Shown here one piece after another: positions 28,164-39,100 of a DNA stretch of 43,948 nt. The position numbers and the translations under genes are program-made. The stretch is from the NCBI RefSeq assembly GCF_001673315.1, contig NZ_LZLQ01000110.1, positions 1 to 43,948 of the forward strand, given 5' to 3'. The notes below the pieces were generated by a model that was not told where the DNA came from, searched no databases, and saw nothing but the letters and a program-made list of their open reading frames with translations. Numbering within the stretch: position 1 is the first letter of the stretch; each line of letters starts with the position of its first letter. This DNA is from Mycobacterium asiaticum (GTDB lineage: Bacteria > Actinomycetota > Actinomycetes > Mycobacteriales > Mycobacteriaceae).

Positions 28164-31100
28164 CTACGTCTCCTGCAATGCGAAGGCGGTTGCCTCGTCG
28201 AAGTTCAGCGAGTCACCCTCCATTGAGGCGCTTTCGAATTCGCTAGCCGATAGCTGCTGGCGTGCTTGACGTTCGCATTGCTCGTGGAACAGTCCCGCAA
28301 AAGCGATGGTGGTGGTACCCATACCGCAAGCGCGGCTGACCGCCGCCGACGCGGCCAACAAAACCACGGCACGTCGCGGATTGTGATTTGCGGCTGCAAC
28401 CCACGCCAACCCTTCCAGGAACTGGGCACCGGTCCAGTACGCGTCGGTCAACCGGCACAACCGCAGGCCTTCGATGAGCACGCGCTCGGCGGTCTGCACG
28501 TCGCCCAGAGCCAGGCGGCTGATCCCGACAGCGCCCAGCACGTATGACCGGTTCACCGCTTCGTGAACCGGCTCTGCCAGTGCAAGCGCCTTCTCCGCCC
28601 AATCGAGGGCGCGTTGGGCGTCACCAGCAACGGAGAACCGCCACGACATCATCATCATGGCGAGGGTCTGGACCTGGAAGTCGTCAGTGATGGCCATCGC
28701 GTATTCGAAAAGGGTTTGCGCTTGCTCGATTTCCCCGCGCAGCAGGGCGCCGAACCCCTCGGCGCAATCAACGAAGCCCTCTGCCACGGGGTAAGGCATC
28801 ACGGCGAGGAGTGCGCGGGCCTGCATACTGCACGTTGCCGCGGTCGACCACTCCGCCTGGAAATTCGCGACCATCGCAAGGGCGGCAAACGCGTCGATGC
28901 GCTGCGGAGTTGCGTCGGAGGGCGTGGCACTCAATGCCAGCTCCAACCATCGACGTTCTTCTTGGAGCATCCCGGTGGCTGCCCAGACGTGGCGCATGGC
29001 GGTCGCCATCTCCAGCACCTCCGACGGAGCATTCCCCACCGCGAATTGCAGAGCTTCTTGCAGATTGGTCATCTCTCGCCGGATTCGGTGGATCCAGCGG
29101 ACTTGGTGCTTGCTGAAGAACTCGGCCTTTGCTTGGGCCAGCAGTTTTTGGTACCAGTCCAAGTGATTCTTTTGTAACCGCTGGTATTCCTCGGAGGTAC
29201 TGATACGGGCTTGCCCGTACTCGCGCAGCGTGGCCAGCAATTTAAAGCGGACCACCCCGTCGACTTCCTGGCGGATGAGGATCGACTTGTCCACCAACGC
29301 GCATAGTTCATCCAGCAGATCTTCGGACGACATGTTGTGGGCGCAGATCTCTCGCGCGGCATCCAGTTCGAAGCTCCCGGCGAACACCGAAAGCCGGGCC
29401 CACAGTAGTTGTTCTTGCGGCGTGCACCGGTCATAGCTCCATCCGATGCACATACTCAACGTCTGCTGGCGGGCGGGTGCGCCGCGCCTGCCGCGGGTGA
29501 GCAGCTTCAAGCGGTCTGAGAGGCGATCGGCGATATGTTCGACCGCCATGACCCGCAATCGTGCCGCGGCGAGCTCGATCGCCAGGGGCAGGCCGTCGAG
29601 TTGGGCACAGATCTGTACGACCGCTGCGGCATTGTGCTGGGTGAGCGTGAAGCGCGGCGCGGCGGCGCGGGCACGCTCGACGAACAACGTCACCGCGTCA
29701 TATCGGGCCAGCTTGCTGCGGTTGGGCACCGAGTCAGCTTCCGGGTAGGACAGTGGAGCCAGCGGCAGGACGGCTTCGCCGGCGATGCCCAAAACCTCGC
29801 GGCTGGTCGCCAGAATCCGCAGTCGTGGGCAACCCTCCAGGAGGTTTTCAATGAGCTGTGCCGCAGCGTCAATGACCTGTTCGCAGTTGTCGAACACCAC
29901 CAGCGCCGCACGATCGGCGAAGTTCTCCACCATCACATCGACCAACGGTGTGGCCGCTCGGTTATGGATGCCCAGGGCGGCTGCGGCGACGCCGGGGAGC
30001 AGCGCCCCGTCGCTGAGGTCGCCGAATTCCACCAGCCATACGCCGTCGTCGAATAACGGCACCTGCTCGCGGGCGGCCTGCAGGGCAAGGGTGGTCTTGC
30101 CGACTCCGCCAGTTCCGGCGAGGGTCACCAGCCGCGACGTCGAAAGTAGGCCGCCTAGTTCACCAAGCTCGGCTTGGCGCCCAACGAAACCGGCCAACGG
30201 CGCGGGAAGATTGCCTCGGCTTCGACGCGCCGACGGCTGTGCTGCCGAGCGGGCACCAGTCCGGGCCGGCCGCGCGGTGCCGCGCAATGCCATCTCATCC
30301 GCGGGCAGCCCCAGATAAGTCTGCAGGTCTTGCAGCGCTTCACCGAATTCGGCCGCCGACGGCCGATTCTGCGGGTTCGTAGCAAGCGCCGTGTGGATGA
30401 CCGCCGCCACGTCAGCGTCCGCGTCGATGTCCAAGTCGGTCAGCCTGGGTACCGGTTCGGTGGTGATGCGCATCAGTTGGGCGACAACGGATTCGCCGCT
30501 TCGACGGGCGTACGGGTCGCGGCCACTCAGCGCGCAATACAGGGTCGCGCCCAAACCGTAGACGTCGGAGGCCGGATCAGGGGGCTCGCCCTGGATCAAC
30601 TCGGGGGCGGTGAATCCCGGTGAGCCGGTGAAGACGCCCGACTCGGTCTTGAAGGCACCCGACATATGTGCGATGCCGAAGTCCGTCAGGGCTGGTTCGC
30701 CGTAGTCGGTGACCATTACGTTGGCGGGTTTTACATCGCGGTGCACGATCTGCAACCGGTGCGCCGACTCCAATGCTCCGGCGATCTTGACGCCGACTCG
30801 CAGCGTGTCTTCTGCCGATAACCGGCCCAACCGGTCGATTTCGGTCTGCAGGCAATCGTGGCGGTAGAACGGCATGACCAAATACGGGTAACCGTCGTAG
30901 GTTTCGCCGACTTGGAGCACCGCGGCAATGTTGGGGTGGCCCGTCAATTTGGCCATCGCCCGTTGCTCGCGCTCAAACCGGGGACGGTTCTCGTCAAGGT
31001 CAATGGTCAAGATTTTCACCGCCACCAGGCGATCCAACTCGACCTGCGTACAGCGGTAGACCACACCGAAACCACCTCGGCCGATCTGTACCGCGTCCTC

Positions 31101-31169
31101 AAAACCGTCCGCGCTCAGTTGCTTGACAATCGGATTACCCATGTCACGCGTCACCACGTGAGCGTTCAT
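28164..31169 (-). CDS. Ser/Thr protein kinase fused to an NB-ARC-like ATPase and TPR region
   Basis: This 1001-residue protein has three parts. Residues 22-285 are a Hanks-type kinase with Gly-loop GRGGFG (30-35), Lys52 in VAVK, catalytic HRD (143-145) and DFG (163-165), so it looks active. After an Ala/Arg linker, residues about 325-620 form a STAND/NB-ARC ATPase with P-loop GTGGVGKTT near 350, VVFDNCEQ (Walker B) and LATSREVL. Residues about 680-1000 are TPR-like helices ending EGDSLNFDEATAFAL, the segment that in LuxR-family ATPase regulators directly precedes the DNA-binding HTH; here the protein stops there. There is no transmembrane segment, so it is cytosolic. It resembles M. tuberculosis PknK (1110 residues) in kinase-plus-ATPase layout. 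It may regulate the nearby NRPS cluster, but this is inferred only from proximity. Confidence 0.92.
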   Translation of the reverse strand: MNAHVVTRDMGNPIVKQLSADGFEDAVQIGRGGFGVVYRCTQVELDRLVAVKILTIDLDENRPRFEREQRAMAKLTGHPNIAAVLQVGETYDGYPYLVMPFYRHDCLQTEIDRLGRLSAEDTLRVGVKIAGALESAHRLQIVHRDVKPANVMVTDYGEPALTDFGIAHMSGAFKTESGVFTGSPGFTAPELIQGEPPDPASDVYGLGATLYCALSGRDPYARRSGESVVAQLMRITTEPVPRLTDLDIDADADVAAVIHTALATNPQNRPSAAEFGEALQDLQTYLGLPADEMALRGTARPARTGARSAAQPSARRSRGNLPAPLAGFVGRQAELGELGGLLSTSRLVTLAGTGGVGKTTLALQAAREQVPLFDDGVWLVEFGDLSDGALLPGVAAAALGIHNRAATPLVDVMVENFADRAALVVFDNCEQVIDAAAQLIENLLEGCPRLRILATSREVLGIAGEAVLPLAPLSYPEADSVPNRSKLARYDAVTLFVERARAAAPRFTLTQHNAAAVVQICAQLDGLPLAIELAAARLRVMAVEHIADRLSDRLKLLTRGRRGAPARQQTLSMCIGWSYDRCTPQEQLLWARLSVFAGSFELDAAREICAHNMSSEDLLDELCALVDKSILIRQEVDGVVRFKLLATLREYGQARISTSEEYQRLQKNHLDWYQKLLAQAKAEFFSKHQVRWIHRIRREMTNLQEALQFAVGNAPSEVLEMATAMRHVWAATGMLQEERRWLELALSATPSDATPQRIDAFAALAMVANFQAEWSTAATCSMQARALLAVMPYPVAEGFVDCAEGFGALLRGEIEQAQTLFEYAMAITDDFQVQTLAMMMMSWRFSVAGDAQRALDWAEKALALAEPVHEAVNRSYVLGAVGISRLALGDVQTAERVLIEGLRLCRLTDAYWTGAQFLEGLAWVAAANHNPRRAVVLLAASAAVSRACGMGTTTIAFAGLFHEQCERQARQQLSASEFESASMEGDSLNFDEATAFALQET

Positions 31170-31554
31170 GATCGGGAGTCATTCATCGTGGCGACACTCA
31201 ACAACGCGCTATCCACAATTGCTGCCGCCGTCTGGGCCAAATAACACAAGCTGTGAATCGAATGCCGCAGTGCCTCCTCCGAGCTTTTGGCACCGTCCAG
31301 GAACCATCGAATGTTCGGCCTCCGCGTTGCAATGAGGATGATTGCGCGACAACCACTTCCAAATGCGTGACGCAATTGCAGCCTAGGTTACCGATCGCAA
31401 CGGCTCAAGGGATTTCGAAGATCCCGTCGCCAATCCATACAAATTGCTTCTGACGCGCGACAGGCCCCTCAAACACCAAGCCGAGGGGTCGCGCTAGCCG
31501 GACCGGGCGAACACCGGCATCACAGCGCGTGAAACCCGTCCCGTCCGATCTCAT
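31170..31554. other. Gene-free stretch between the kinase and flavoprotein genes
   Basis: This 385-bp gap must contain the kinase promoter (minus strand). A TTG-initiated 69-codon frame (31166-31375, minus) overlaps the kinase start as ATGA but has no domain pattern or clear ribosome-binding site, so I do not call it a gene. I see no repeat or hairpin of note. Confidence 0.4.
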
Positions 31555-32490
31555 TCATCCAGCATTTATTTTATGCGGCGCGCTACGCACCGCCCGCCGG
31601 GTAAAGAAGCCCATCGCCAACCGGTACAGCAGCGTTGACGGCGGAATGTAAAAGCCGAAATCAGTGTGCGGGTAGTAGTTGGCGGTGCACCCACTGTCAT
31701 CGACTTCCAGCCAACCGGTATAAAGCCGCTCATGTTCGCTGGTGGGATGACAACTGAATTCGTGTGCGGTCAGCCCGGCACGTCGGCACCCCGGTGGAAG
31801 AATCGCAGCGGCGGCATCGAGTCGCACAGCGCTGCCGTCTCCGCCCGAAGTGCTAACGCTCACCGGCACGACCACAGGCAGCCCGTCATCTCCGACCCAA
31901 CCGAGAAGCAAATTCTCCAGTTTGCCTGCCGCCTTGGCGACGCGGTCGCAATCGACGCGGGCCGCGGTCCCGCCGGCGGGCGGGCGCTGTGACGATGGCG
32001 GAGGACTGAGGGCTTCACCGATGATGGTCGGTTCGCCGCCGGCCCGTAGGTCTGGCCACACAATGATGCGCCGCACCGCTATGTCTACTGACAGGCGCGT
32101 GTAGTAGATCCTCAGCCAACGACGCCAGACGGCGTTGGGGAGGGGACCCTCCTTCTCCTTCCAGCGCTCGCCCAAAGTGGCCGGATAGTTCTCGATCGGC
32201 TCTCCGATGGTCGCGGTGCCCTGCACGAGGACGTACTGCCTGCTGCTTGCTGTGCTGAAATGCCGGGTGTGAAAGGCCAAGGCCACGTTCGGGTTCCGCC
32301 GAGTACGATCCAGCTTTTTGTTGGCGCTCGCCGAGCTGTTGACTCTTGCCGTTCCAGTGCTCCGGTCGTGTGGTCCGAAGTTGGTCATCGGAGTCACCAC
32401 CACACCTCGCGCGGGGGTGACGGAGGCCATCGCCAACACTTGATCGCCGGCCAGCACTTCCTCGAGTTCTTCAGGCCACTGAACATTCAT
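31555..32490 (-). CDS. Pyridoxamine 5'-phosphate oxidase-like flavoprotein
   Basis: At 311 residues, the N-terminal half (about 10-170) follows the FMN-binding split-barrel pattern of the PNPOx-like superfamily: a strand with VLAMASVTPARGVVVTPM, then KKLDRTRRNPNVALAFHTR and YVLVQGTATI. A second half (about 195-290) also looks barrel-like. Such proteins bind FMN or F420 and catalyse varied redox steps; the substrate here is unknown. The length is roughly twice that of a single-domain family member. ATG 32490 has an AAGGAG ribosome-binding site upstream. It is 385 bp from the kinase gene in the same direction and divergent from the NRPS; a tailoring role for the peptide is conceivable but unproven. 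Confidence 0.75.
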   Translation of the reverse strand: MNVQWPEELEEVLAGDQVLAMASVTPARGVVVTPMTNFGPHDRSTGTARVNSSASANKKLDRTRRNPNVALAFHTRHFSTASSRQYVLVQGTATIGEPIENYPATLGERWKEKEGPLPNAVWRRWLRIYYTRLSVDIAVRRIIVWPDLRAGGEPTIIGEALSPPPSSQRPPAGGTAARVDCDRVAKAAGKLENLLLGWVGDDGLPVVVPVSVSTSGGDGSAVRLDAAAAILPPGCRRAGLTAHEFSCHPTSEHERLYTGWLEVDDSGCTANYYPHTDFGFYIPPSTLLYRLAMGFFTRRAVRSAPHKINAG

Positions 32491-33197
32491 CCAGAATTCT
32501 CCTTCGTCGGGAAGTTCTGCATCGAAACTCTTGGCGCGGAACTTCTATCGACCATCCCGTCGAGAAGGACCCGGACGCGTTTCTCACTGTGCTTGCAAGT
32601 TCGAGGCGTGGCGGCGAAAGCCACGCAAACAGTAGCAGCCGGAACCGACCGTCGCTAGGTAGTCGGCTAAGAAGTATTCGTCCAGCGGATGCACGCTCTC
32701 CTAATAACCTTGAGAGCTGCGTTCGAACTCGCGGAGTTTTCTGGATCGGCTTCTCAGAGCTCCGCAGACAGTCGTTAGGCGCCCATTCCAGCGCTCCGAC
32801 GGTCCCGATGCCCAGCCCCAGCGGTCACCCGTGGTATGCGGCACAACCCGGTGAACTGGGTTTATGCGCAATCATGTCTGAAAAACGGCGTCACCGGGCA
32901 GGGATGCGCCCCGGAAGTCGCGCAGACGCGGTGAGCCCGATCCGACTTAGAACCAGTGATCACCGCCCACCCAACCGGACCGTAGCGGCGTGTTTAACCA
33001 GCGCACGCCTAGTGCCGTGATTAGGGATTACCTGACTAGTGCATGCCATGCTGCGTCACGATGTCACGATTCATACTCAATACAAATACATCGCTGAACC
33101 ATTTTGCAGTTGCTCGCAAGCCAAGGGCCTAAACTACTGCGCGAAGTAGCACATGATCGAGCGCGGCATTTGATGGCGGCCACGGGTTGGCCAGGAC
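32491..33197. promoter_or_regulatory. Divergent regulatory region between the flavoprotein and NRPS genes
   Basis: This 707-bp stretch has no convincing gene; the longest frame (32589-33020, plus) has no domain-like pattern. Composition becomes more AT-rich at about 33040-33130, as expected of a promoter. There, GTCACGAT occurs twice in tandem (33055-33062, 33063-33070), and a short inverted repeat CTACT/AGTAG lies at 33134-33149, about 50 bases before the NRPS start. A regulator binding site is plausible for either. Confidence 0.4.
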
Positions 33198-36100
33198 ATG
33201 CGAGCTGAGGTAGGTCTCATTACAACTGAATCCACCAGAAAACCTGTCCCAGGAGATGGCGCTTCCCCGGTGAATAGCCGCTTGGACGCGGCGGGTGGGG
33301 GCGAAGTCCCCATCGGGCCCCTCGGCGAGCTTGACGATGGACAGAGTTTTTGGCGTGTCTCGACCTCGCCGCAGCGTTCAACGATTGATCTCGAAGGATT
33401 CCTGCCGGTAGTCGAGCGGATTGCTGGCACCGATGTCGGCCGTGCCGCGGCTTTGACGGTCCATCACGCTGCGGTGCAGTCCGTCCTGTTGTATGGGCGG
33501 GAAGCGTTGCGACAGCGGTATTTAGATGAACTGTTGTCGGGCAGTACGGTCGGAACCCTCGCCATCACCGAGTCTGATGTCTCGAGCTCTAATCCGCGGT
33601 TACTCGCGAGCACGGCGACCCGGGACGGGGACGACTGGGTGATCCATGCCGTGAAGTCATGTATCACCGGCGCCGAGTGGGCCGGACTGTTTGTGGTCCT
33701 AGTCCCGTTCAGCACAGACGAAGGCGCCGCGCTGACCACGGTGGTGGTACCGGCAGACAGTCCGGGTGTGAGAGTTCTTCAGCGCGAGGACACCCTCGGT
33801 CTCCAGTCGGTGCCGGTTTCGGCGATCCGCTTCGACGCCGTCCGGGTGGCGCCATGGCAGATTCTCGGTGAGATCGGTGACGGCCTGGATGTCGTCGGAA
33901 CGGGTCTGCGCGTTGGGCGGATCTGTACCGGAGCGATCTCACTGGGCGTGATGAAGCGCTGCATGCAAATCATGTACCGCTTTGCCTCCCGGCGCGAGGT
34001 TGCCACCGGCCGCCTCCTCGCCGATCCCGAGGTAGTGCGAAGATTATCGCGCATCACGTCAGAGATCACGGCCGTCGACGCGTTGCTGAGCGATGTCGCG
34101 GCCGATCCCGATGCGCCGCAAGATATTTCGTTGGCGCTGAAGGTCGCGTCCTCGGAATTTGCGTTCCGGGCCGCGGACGACGCCGTGCAAATGCTGGGCT
34201 GGCGTGGCTACGTCGAAGGCAACCAGGTCTCTTCATTGATGCGCGACGCGCGCTTCTTGCGTATCGGAGAGGGTCCCTCCGAGGCGCTGCTGACCGAGCT
34301 GGGCGCAAGACTCGCAGCCCGTTCCGACACCGTTTATACGTGGATTGCCGAACGCACTCCGGACGAGGACTTGGCCAGCAGACTACGGGCCTCAGCGCAG
34401 GAGCTGGTTCAGGATAATTCGGTCAACGCCTTCTACAATCTCGGCTGGTTCTGCATCTGGGCGATCTTCGAGGCGGCCGTCGGGCCGGGGTCTGCGGCGA
34501 TGACATTCATCGAAAGCGCCTGGCACAGCGAAAGGGTTCGTGCGGCAACCTCTTTGAGGTTGGAAGAAGGTTTCGATCAGGTACTTCCCACCTATGCCGA
34601 AACGGTCGGAACGCTGGACGAGATGCTGGCCGAGAGAGGCACGGCCCCCGACGCGATCCTGCGGCCGCGCAATCGACCGAACGGCCCCGGCCTGCCGATC
34701 ATCGGGCCGGAGCGCCCGGGATATCGCCAGACAGTTCATGGTCTCGTCTTTTCGCAGATCGAGCGTGCACCTGATGCCGTGGCGCTCGAATGTGAAGGGC
34801 CAGTGCGAATTACCTACGCCGAGCTCGGCAACCATGCCGACGCCCTCGCCGGTCGCCTAGCCGAGCTCGGCGTCTTGGGCGGTGACGTTGTCGGTGTCTT
34901 CCTGAGCAACACCGTTCACGTCGCCATCGCCTCCCTTGCCGTCCAGCAGGCCGGCGCCGTATTACTCATTCTGAACCCGGCCCACCCGCTCAGTCGGGTG
35001 ACCGGGATGCTGGCCGACTCGGGTGCCCGGTGCGTGATCGTGGACAACGACACTCGCGGCATCCTCCCCCCAGATGCCCCGGAGTTGATCCAAGTGGACG
35101 GCATCGGCGAGGTGGCCCTTTACTCCGCGAACACAGATCCCGATGCCCCGTCGTACCTCAACTTCACGTCCGGCTCCACGGGCCGACCCAAAGGGGTGCT
35201 GAATTCGCACTGCTCGTTCGCGAACGAGCTCTTGTGGCGACGCGACGAGTTTGGCCTCGGCGCCGATGACGCGATCCTGCAGAGCGCCTCGCCGGGTTTC
35301 GACATCTTCATGTGGGAAATATTCGGGCCGCTCGTCTCGGGCGCCCGCCTGGTTTTCATGAGCCCAGCTCAACGGGAGTGGAACCCGCTGACGATCGTCG
35401 AGCACGTGCAACAGTTCGGCATCACGGTGCTGCAGATCGTGCCATCACAACTCGACGTGCTGCTCGACGAGCCCGGATTCAACCAGTGCGGAAGCCTCCG
35501 GTACGTGTTCTGCGGTGGCGAGCCGCTATCTCTCGCTTTGGCACGGCGATTCGCCGAAGTGCTGCCGAATACCGAACTGGTGAACCTCTACGGGCCGACA
35601 GAGGCGGCGATCGATGCCCTCTATTGGCGCGTCAACCTCGACGACGAAGCGTCCTGGGCTCCGATTGGTCGTCCCATCGCGAATGCCCGGTTATACATTG
35701 TCGACGCCGAGGGTGACCTTGCGGTCGAGGGTGAACCGGGCGAGCTGTGGATCGGAGGCGCTGGAGTTGCACTGGGTTACATGGGCGTTCCCGCGCTCAC
35801 CGCCCAGAAATTCCGTCGAGATGTTCGCACACCGGGTCCAGGTAGCCGGATCTATCGCACCGGTGACCGGGTACGTCAGCGTCCCGATGGGACCGTGGAG
35901 TTCCTGGGGCGGATGGACCGGCAATTGAAGGTCAACGGTGTTCGAATCGAACCCGGTGAGATTGAACGTGTCCTGTGTGGGCACCCCGGCGTGCAGCAGG
36001 CAGTAGTCGACGTTCGAGACCGCGCGCCCGGTGAGAAGGCGCTCGTCGCCTACCTCGTCGGCGGTATGGACCACGAGACACTCGACTCTGCGTCCGCTCT

Positions 36101-39100
36101 CGAATACGCCCGTGACAAACTGCCTACCAGCATGGTGCCTGCGGCGATCATCGTGCTCGATTCCCTTCCGCGCACCCCGGCGGGAAAGGTGGATCTTGCT
36201 GCGCTGCCGAATATTTCGTTCGATGACATCGGAGCTGGCGCCGGTGTTCTCCCTCCGCGGCTGCTAGTCATCGCCGGAATTTGGGAAGAGATTCTCGGTA
36301 TACCGATCACCAACCCCGACGCAGATTTCTTCAGCATCGGTGGGCACTCGCTGGCGGCCCTGCGCGTCATCATGCGTCTCCGGGAGCGCACCGGGGTGAC
36401 GCTGCAGATGCGGGAGTTCGTGGAGGCGTCCACCTTGAACTTGGTTGACGCCTTGGTCGAGGAGAGGCGCGGCCAACGCTCGGCGACCGACGATGTTGCC
36501 CTGGCCGGACCCACACCGGTAGACCGCAGCAAACCGTTGCCGTTGTCGCCGGTACAGGCGAATCTTTGGTATTTGCAGCAGCTCGTGCCGACTATGGCGG
36601 CGTACAACATTCCGGAGGCGGTCCGAATCCGCGGTCCCGTCGACATTGAACGGCTCGAGGCCGCGTTTAGCGAAGTCGTGGCGCGGCACGAAGCACTGCG
36701 GACCATTTTCCCGTCCCGCCAGGGTGAGCCGGTTCAAAGTATTCTGCCCCCGAGGCCGATTCAGGTAGAGCGCGCCGACCTCGGCGATACGCCCCCCGAC
36801 CGACGTGAGGCGGCCGCCTTAGAGCTGCTTGCGAAGATGTCCGCTCGGCCGTTCGACCTCTTCCGTGAACTGCCCATCCGTGTTCTTCGAGTGAGCCTTG
36901 CTGCTGACGACCACTACGTCGCATGGTGCTTGCACCACATCGCGGCGGATGGATGGTCGGCCGCCGGTCTGCTGCCGGTAGAGGTCAGCAACGCCTATGC
37001 CGCTCTCGGCGCCGGAGAGTCCCTGCCGCCGTTGGATGTTCAGCCCGTCGATTACGTCGATTGGACAGTCCGTCTGCTGGATGCAGACCGCCGTGCTCAA
37101 CTGGAAGACTTCTGGCGCGACCACCTGCATGATTCGCCCGCGGAAATCGAACTCCCCCGGGACCTTCCACGGCCCGTCCTCGGCCGGTTCCGCGGCGCGC
37201 GGGTGCGGATCTCGCTTTCCGAAGCCGACCGGCAGGCCATACGGACCCTGGCCCGTCAACAGAGCGCGACCACCTACAGTGTGCTGGTCGCGGCATTCAT
37301 GACATGGATCGCCGGCTATGGCAGGCAGCGTGACATGGTGGTCGGGGGTGTGACCGCCGGCCGCAGCCACCCGAGCGTCGAGGGCAGCATCGGCAACTTC
37401 GCCAATATGGTCGCGTTGCGTTGCCGGCTCGGCGATGATCCCGCTTTTGCGGACCTGGTGGTGCGCACCCGCAACGAGATTCGCGAGGTGGTGGACCACG
37501 CCGCTTTGTCATTTCCCGAAGTAGTCAACGTGGTGCGACCCGAACGTGTCGGTACCCGGAACCCAATTTTCCAAGCTGCTGTGACGCTGTATGACGGTGA
37601 CGTCATTCCGCTGCAGATCGAAGAGTCGCACGTGCAGCCCGTCACCATCGACTCTGGATCTGCCAAGTTCGACCTGCTGGCGTCGTTTGTCGACGACGGC
37701 GCCAGCCTGAGCGGCTTTCTTGAATACGATTCCGATTTGTTCACCGCGCGCACCGCGCAACGCCTTGGAACCGAATTCACCTCCGCCATCAGAGTTTTGG
37801 CTCAAGACCCGGCCTGCACCGTGGAGGAGTATGCCGAGCGCGTCCGTTCGGCGGCGGCCCGGCATGCTGAACCGGCGCCCTTGACCAGGGCTCAGCGCCG
37901 GATCTGGTTGCTCGACCGAATGAGCGGCGGAGGCAAAGAACTTTGCTCGCAACGATATTTCGAACTGCGCGGCAACGTCGACGTCAACCGGCTGCGGGCC
38001 GCGCTGGACCTTCTGGTCCAACATCATCCAGGGCTTGCCACGATCTTTCCCGAGAAAGAGCGCGGCGTCGTGCAGGTCGTCGGTCGCCCCACACGGGTGC
38101 AGATGCACGACCTACGCGACCGTGACGGCGTAATCCGTGAAGAGCTGTGGCGTCGCGTGATTGACGCCGATGCGGGCCAGCCGATCAACATCGCGGTCGA
38201 TCCACCGTTTCGCGCGCTGATCATCCTGGTCGAGGATGACCGGGTCATCCTGGGGATGAACTACCACCACATCGTCGCCGACTTTTGGTCCGAGGCAACG
38301 ATGTTCGCAGAGCTATCCGCGCTCTATGCCGATCCACGTCAGCCACGCCGAGACAGCACCAAGATAACGATGGGCGAACTGGCCAGCGCCCAAGTCGCCC
38401 GGGCATCGGATCCGGTCGCGAAGGCGAGCTTGGATTATTGGGACCAGACCTTTCGCGGTATCCCGGCCCGGCTCGAGTTGCCCACCGACCGGCCCCCGCT
38501 GATCAGGCCGTCCCTGCAGGGCGCCAGAGTCACTACGCGGTTAGCAGATCATGTCCGAGCACAACTCGACGATTTTGCCACCAGGACAGACATAGACCGC
38601 TCCACGATCATCCTGGCAATGTGGCAATATCTGCTGCGCCGTTACACCAACCAAGAAACGGTGGTTGTCGGCGTGCCGGTGCCGAATCGGCCGACCGAAA
38701 TGCCGGTGCCGCCTATCGGGTACTTCTCTGACCTCGTACCGATTCGGGCCGACCTCGCGTCCGGACTAACCCTTCAAGCGCACGCCACTCGCACGGCGGA
38801 GCGTTTGTCCGAGGCTTACACCCACACCGACATGTCATTCGATGACCTGGTCGAGCGATTCGGCTCACGCATGCCCAAGGGAGCCCAGCTGATCGAGGTT
38901 TCGTTCGTACCGGAAATTCCCGGCGCATGGGGTCCGAACCTGAACGGCTTGCAGGTCAGCCCCGTACCGCATGATCCGGGGCGAGCTCTGTTCAAGCTGG
39001 GTCTGAGTCTGGAATCAGACACGTGTGACGTTGGAGGCGAGTTGCAGCTCGTCTTCGACTTCAGCACGGCGTTGTGGGATGCGGAAACCATCGAGCGGAT

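Noticed and set aside
31166..31375. Minus-strand 69-codon frame overlapping the kinase start by ATGA
   Set aside because: It starts with TTG without a clear ribosome-binding site, has no recognisable domain and weak codon bias; the overlap alone is not enough.
32589..33020. Plus-strand 143-codon frame upstream of the NRPS
   Set aside because: Its Arg/Ser/Pro-rich translation is typical of an out-of-frame high-GC stretch, with no domain pattern or ribosome-binding site.
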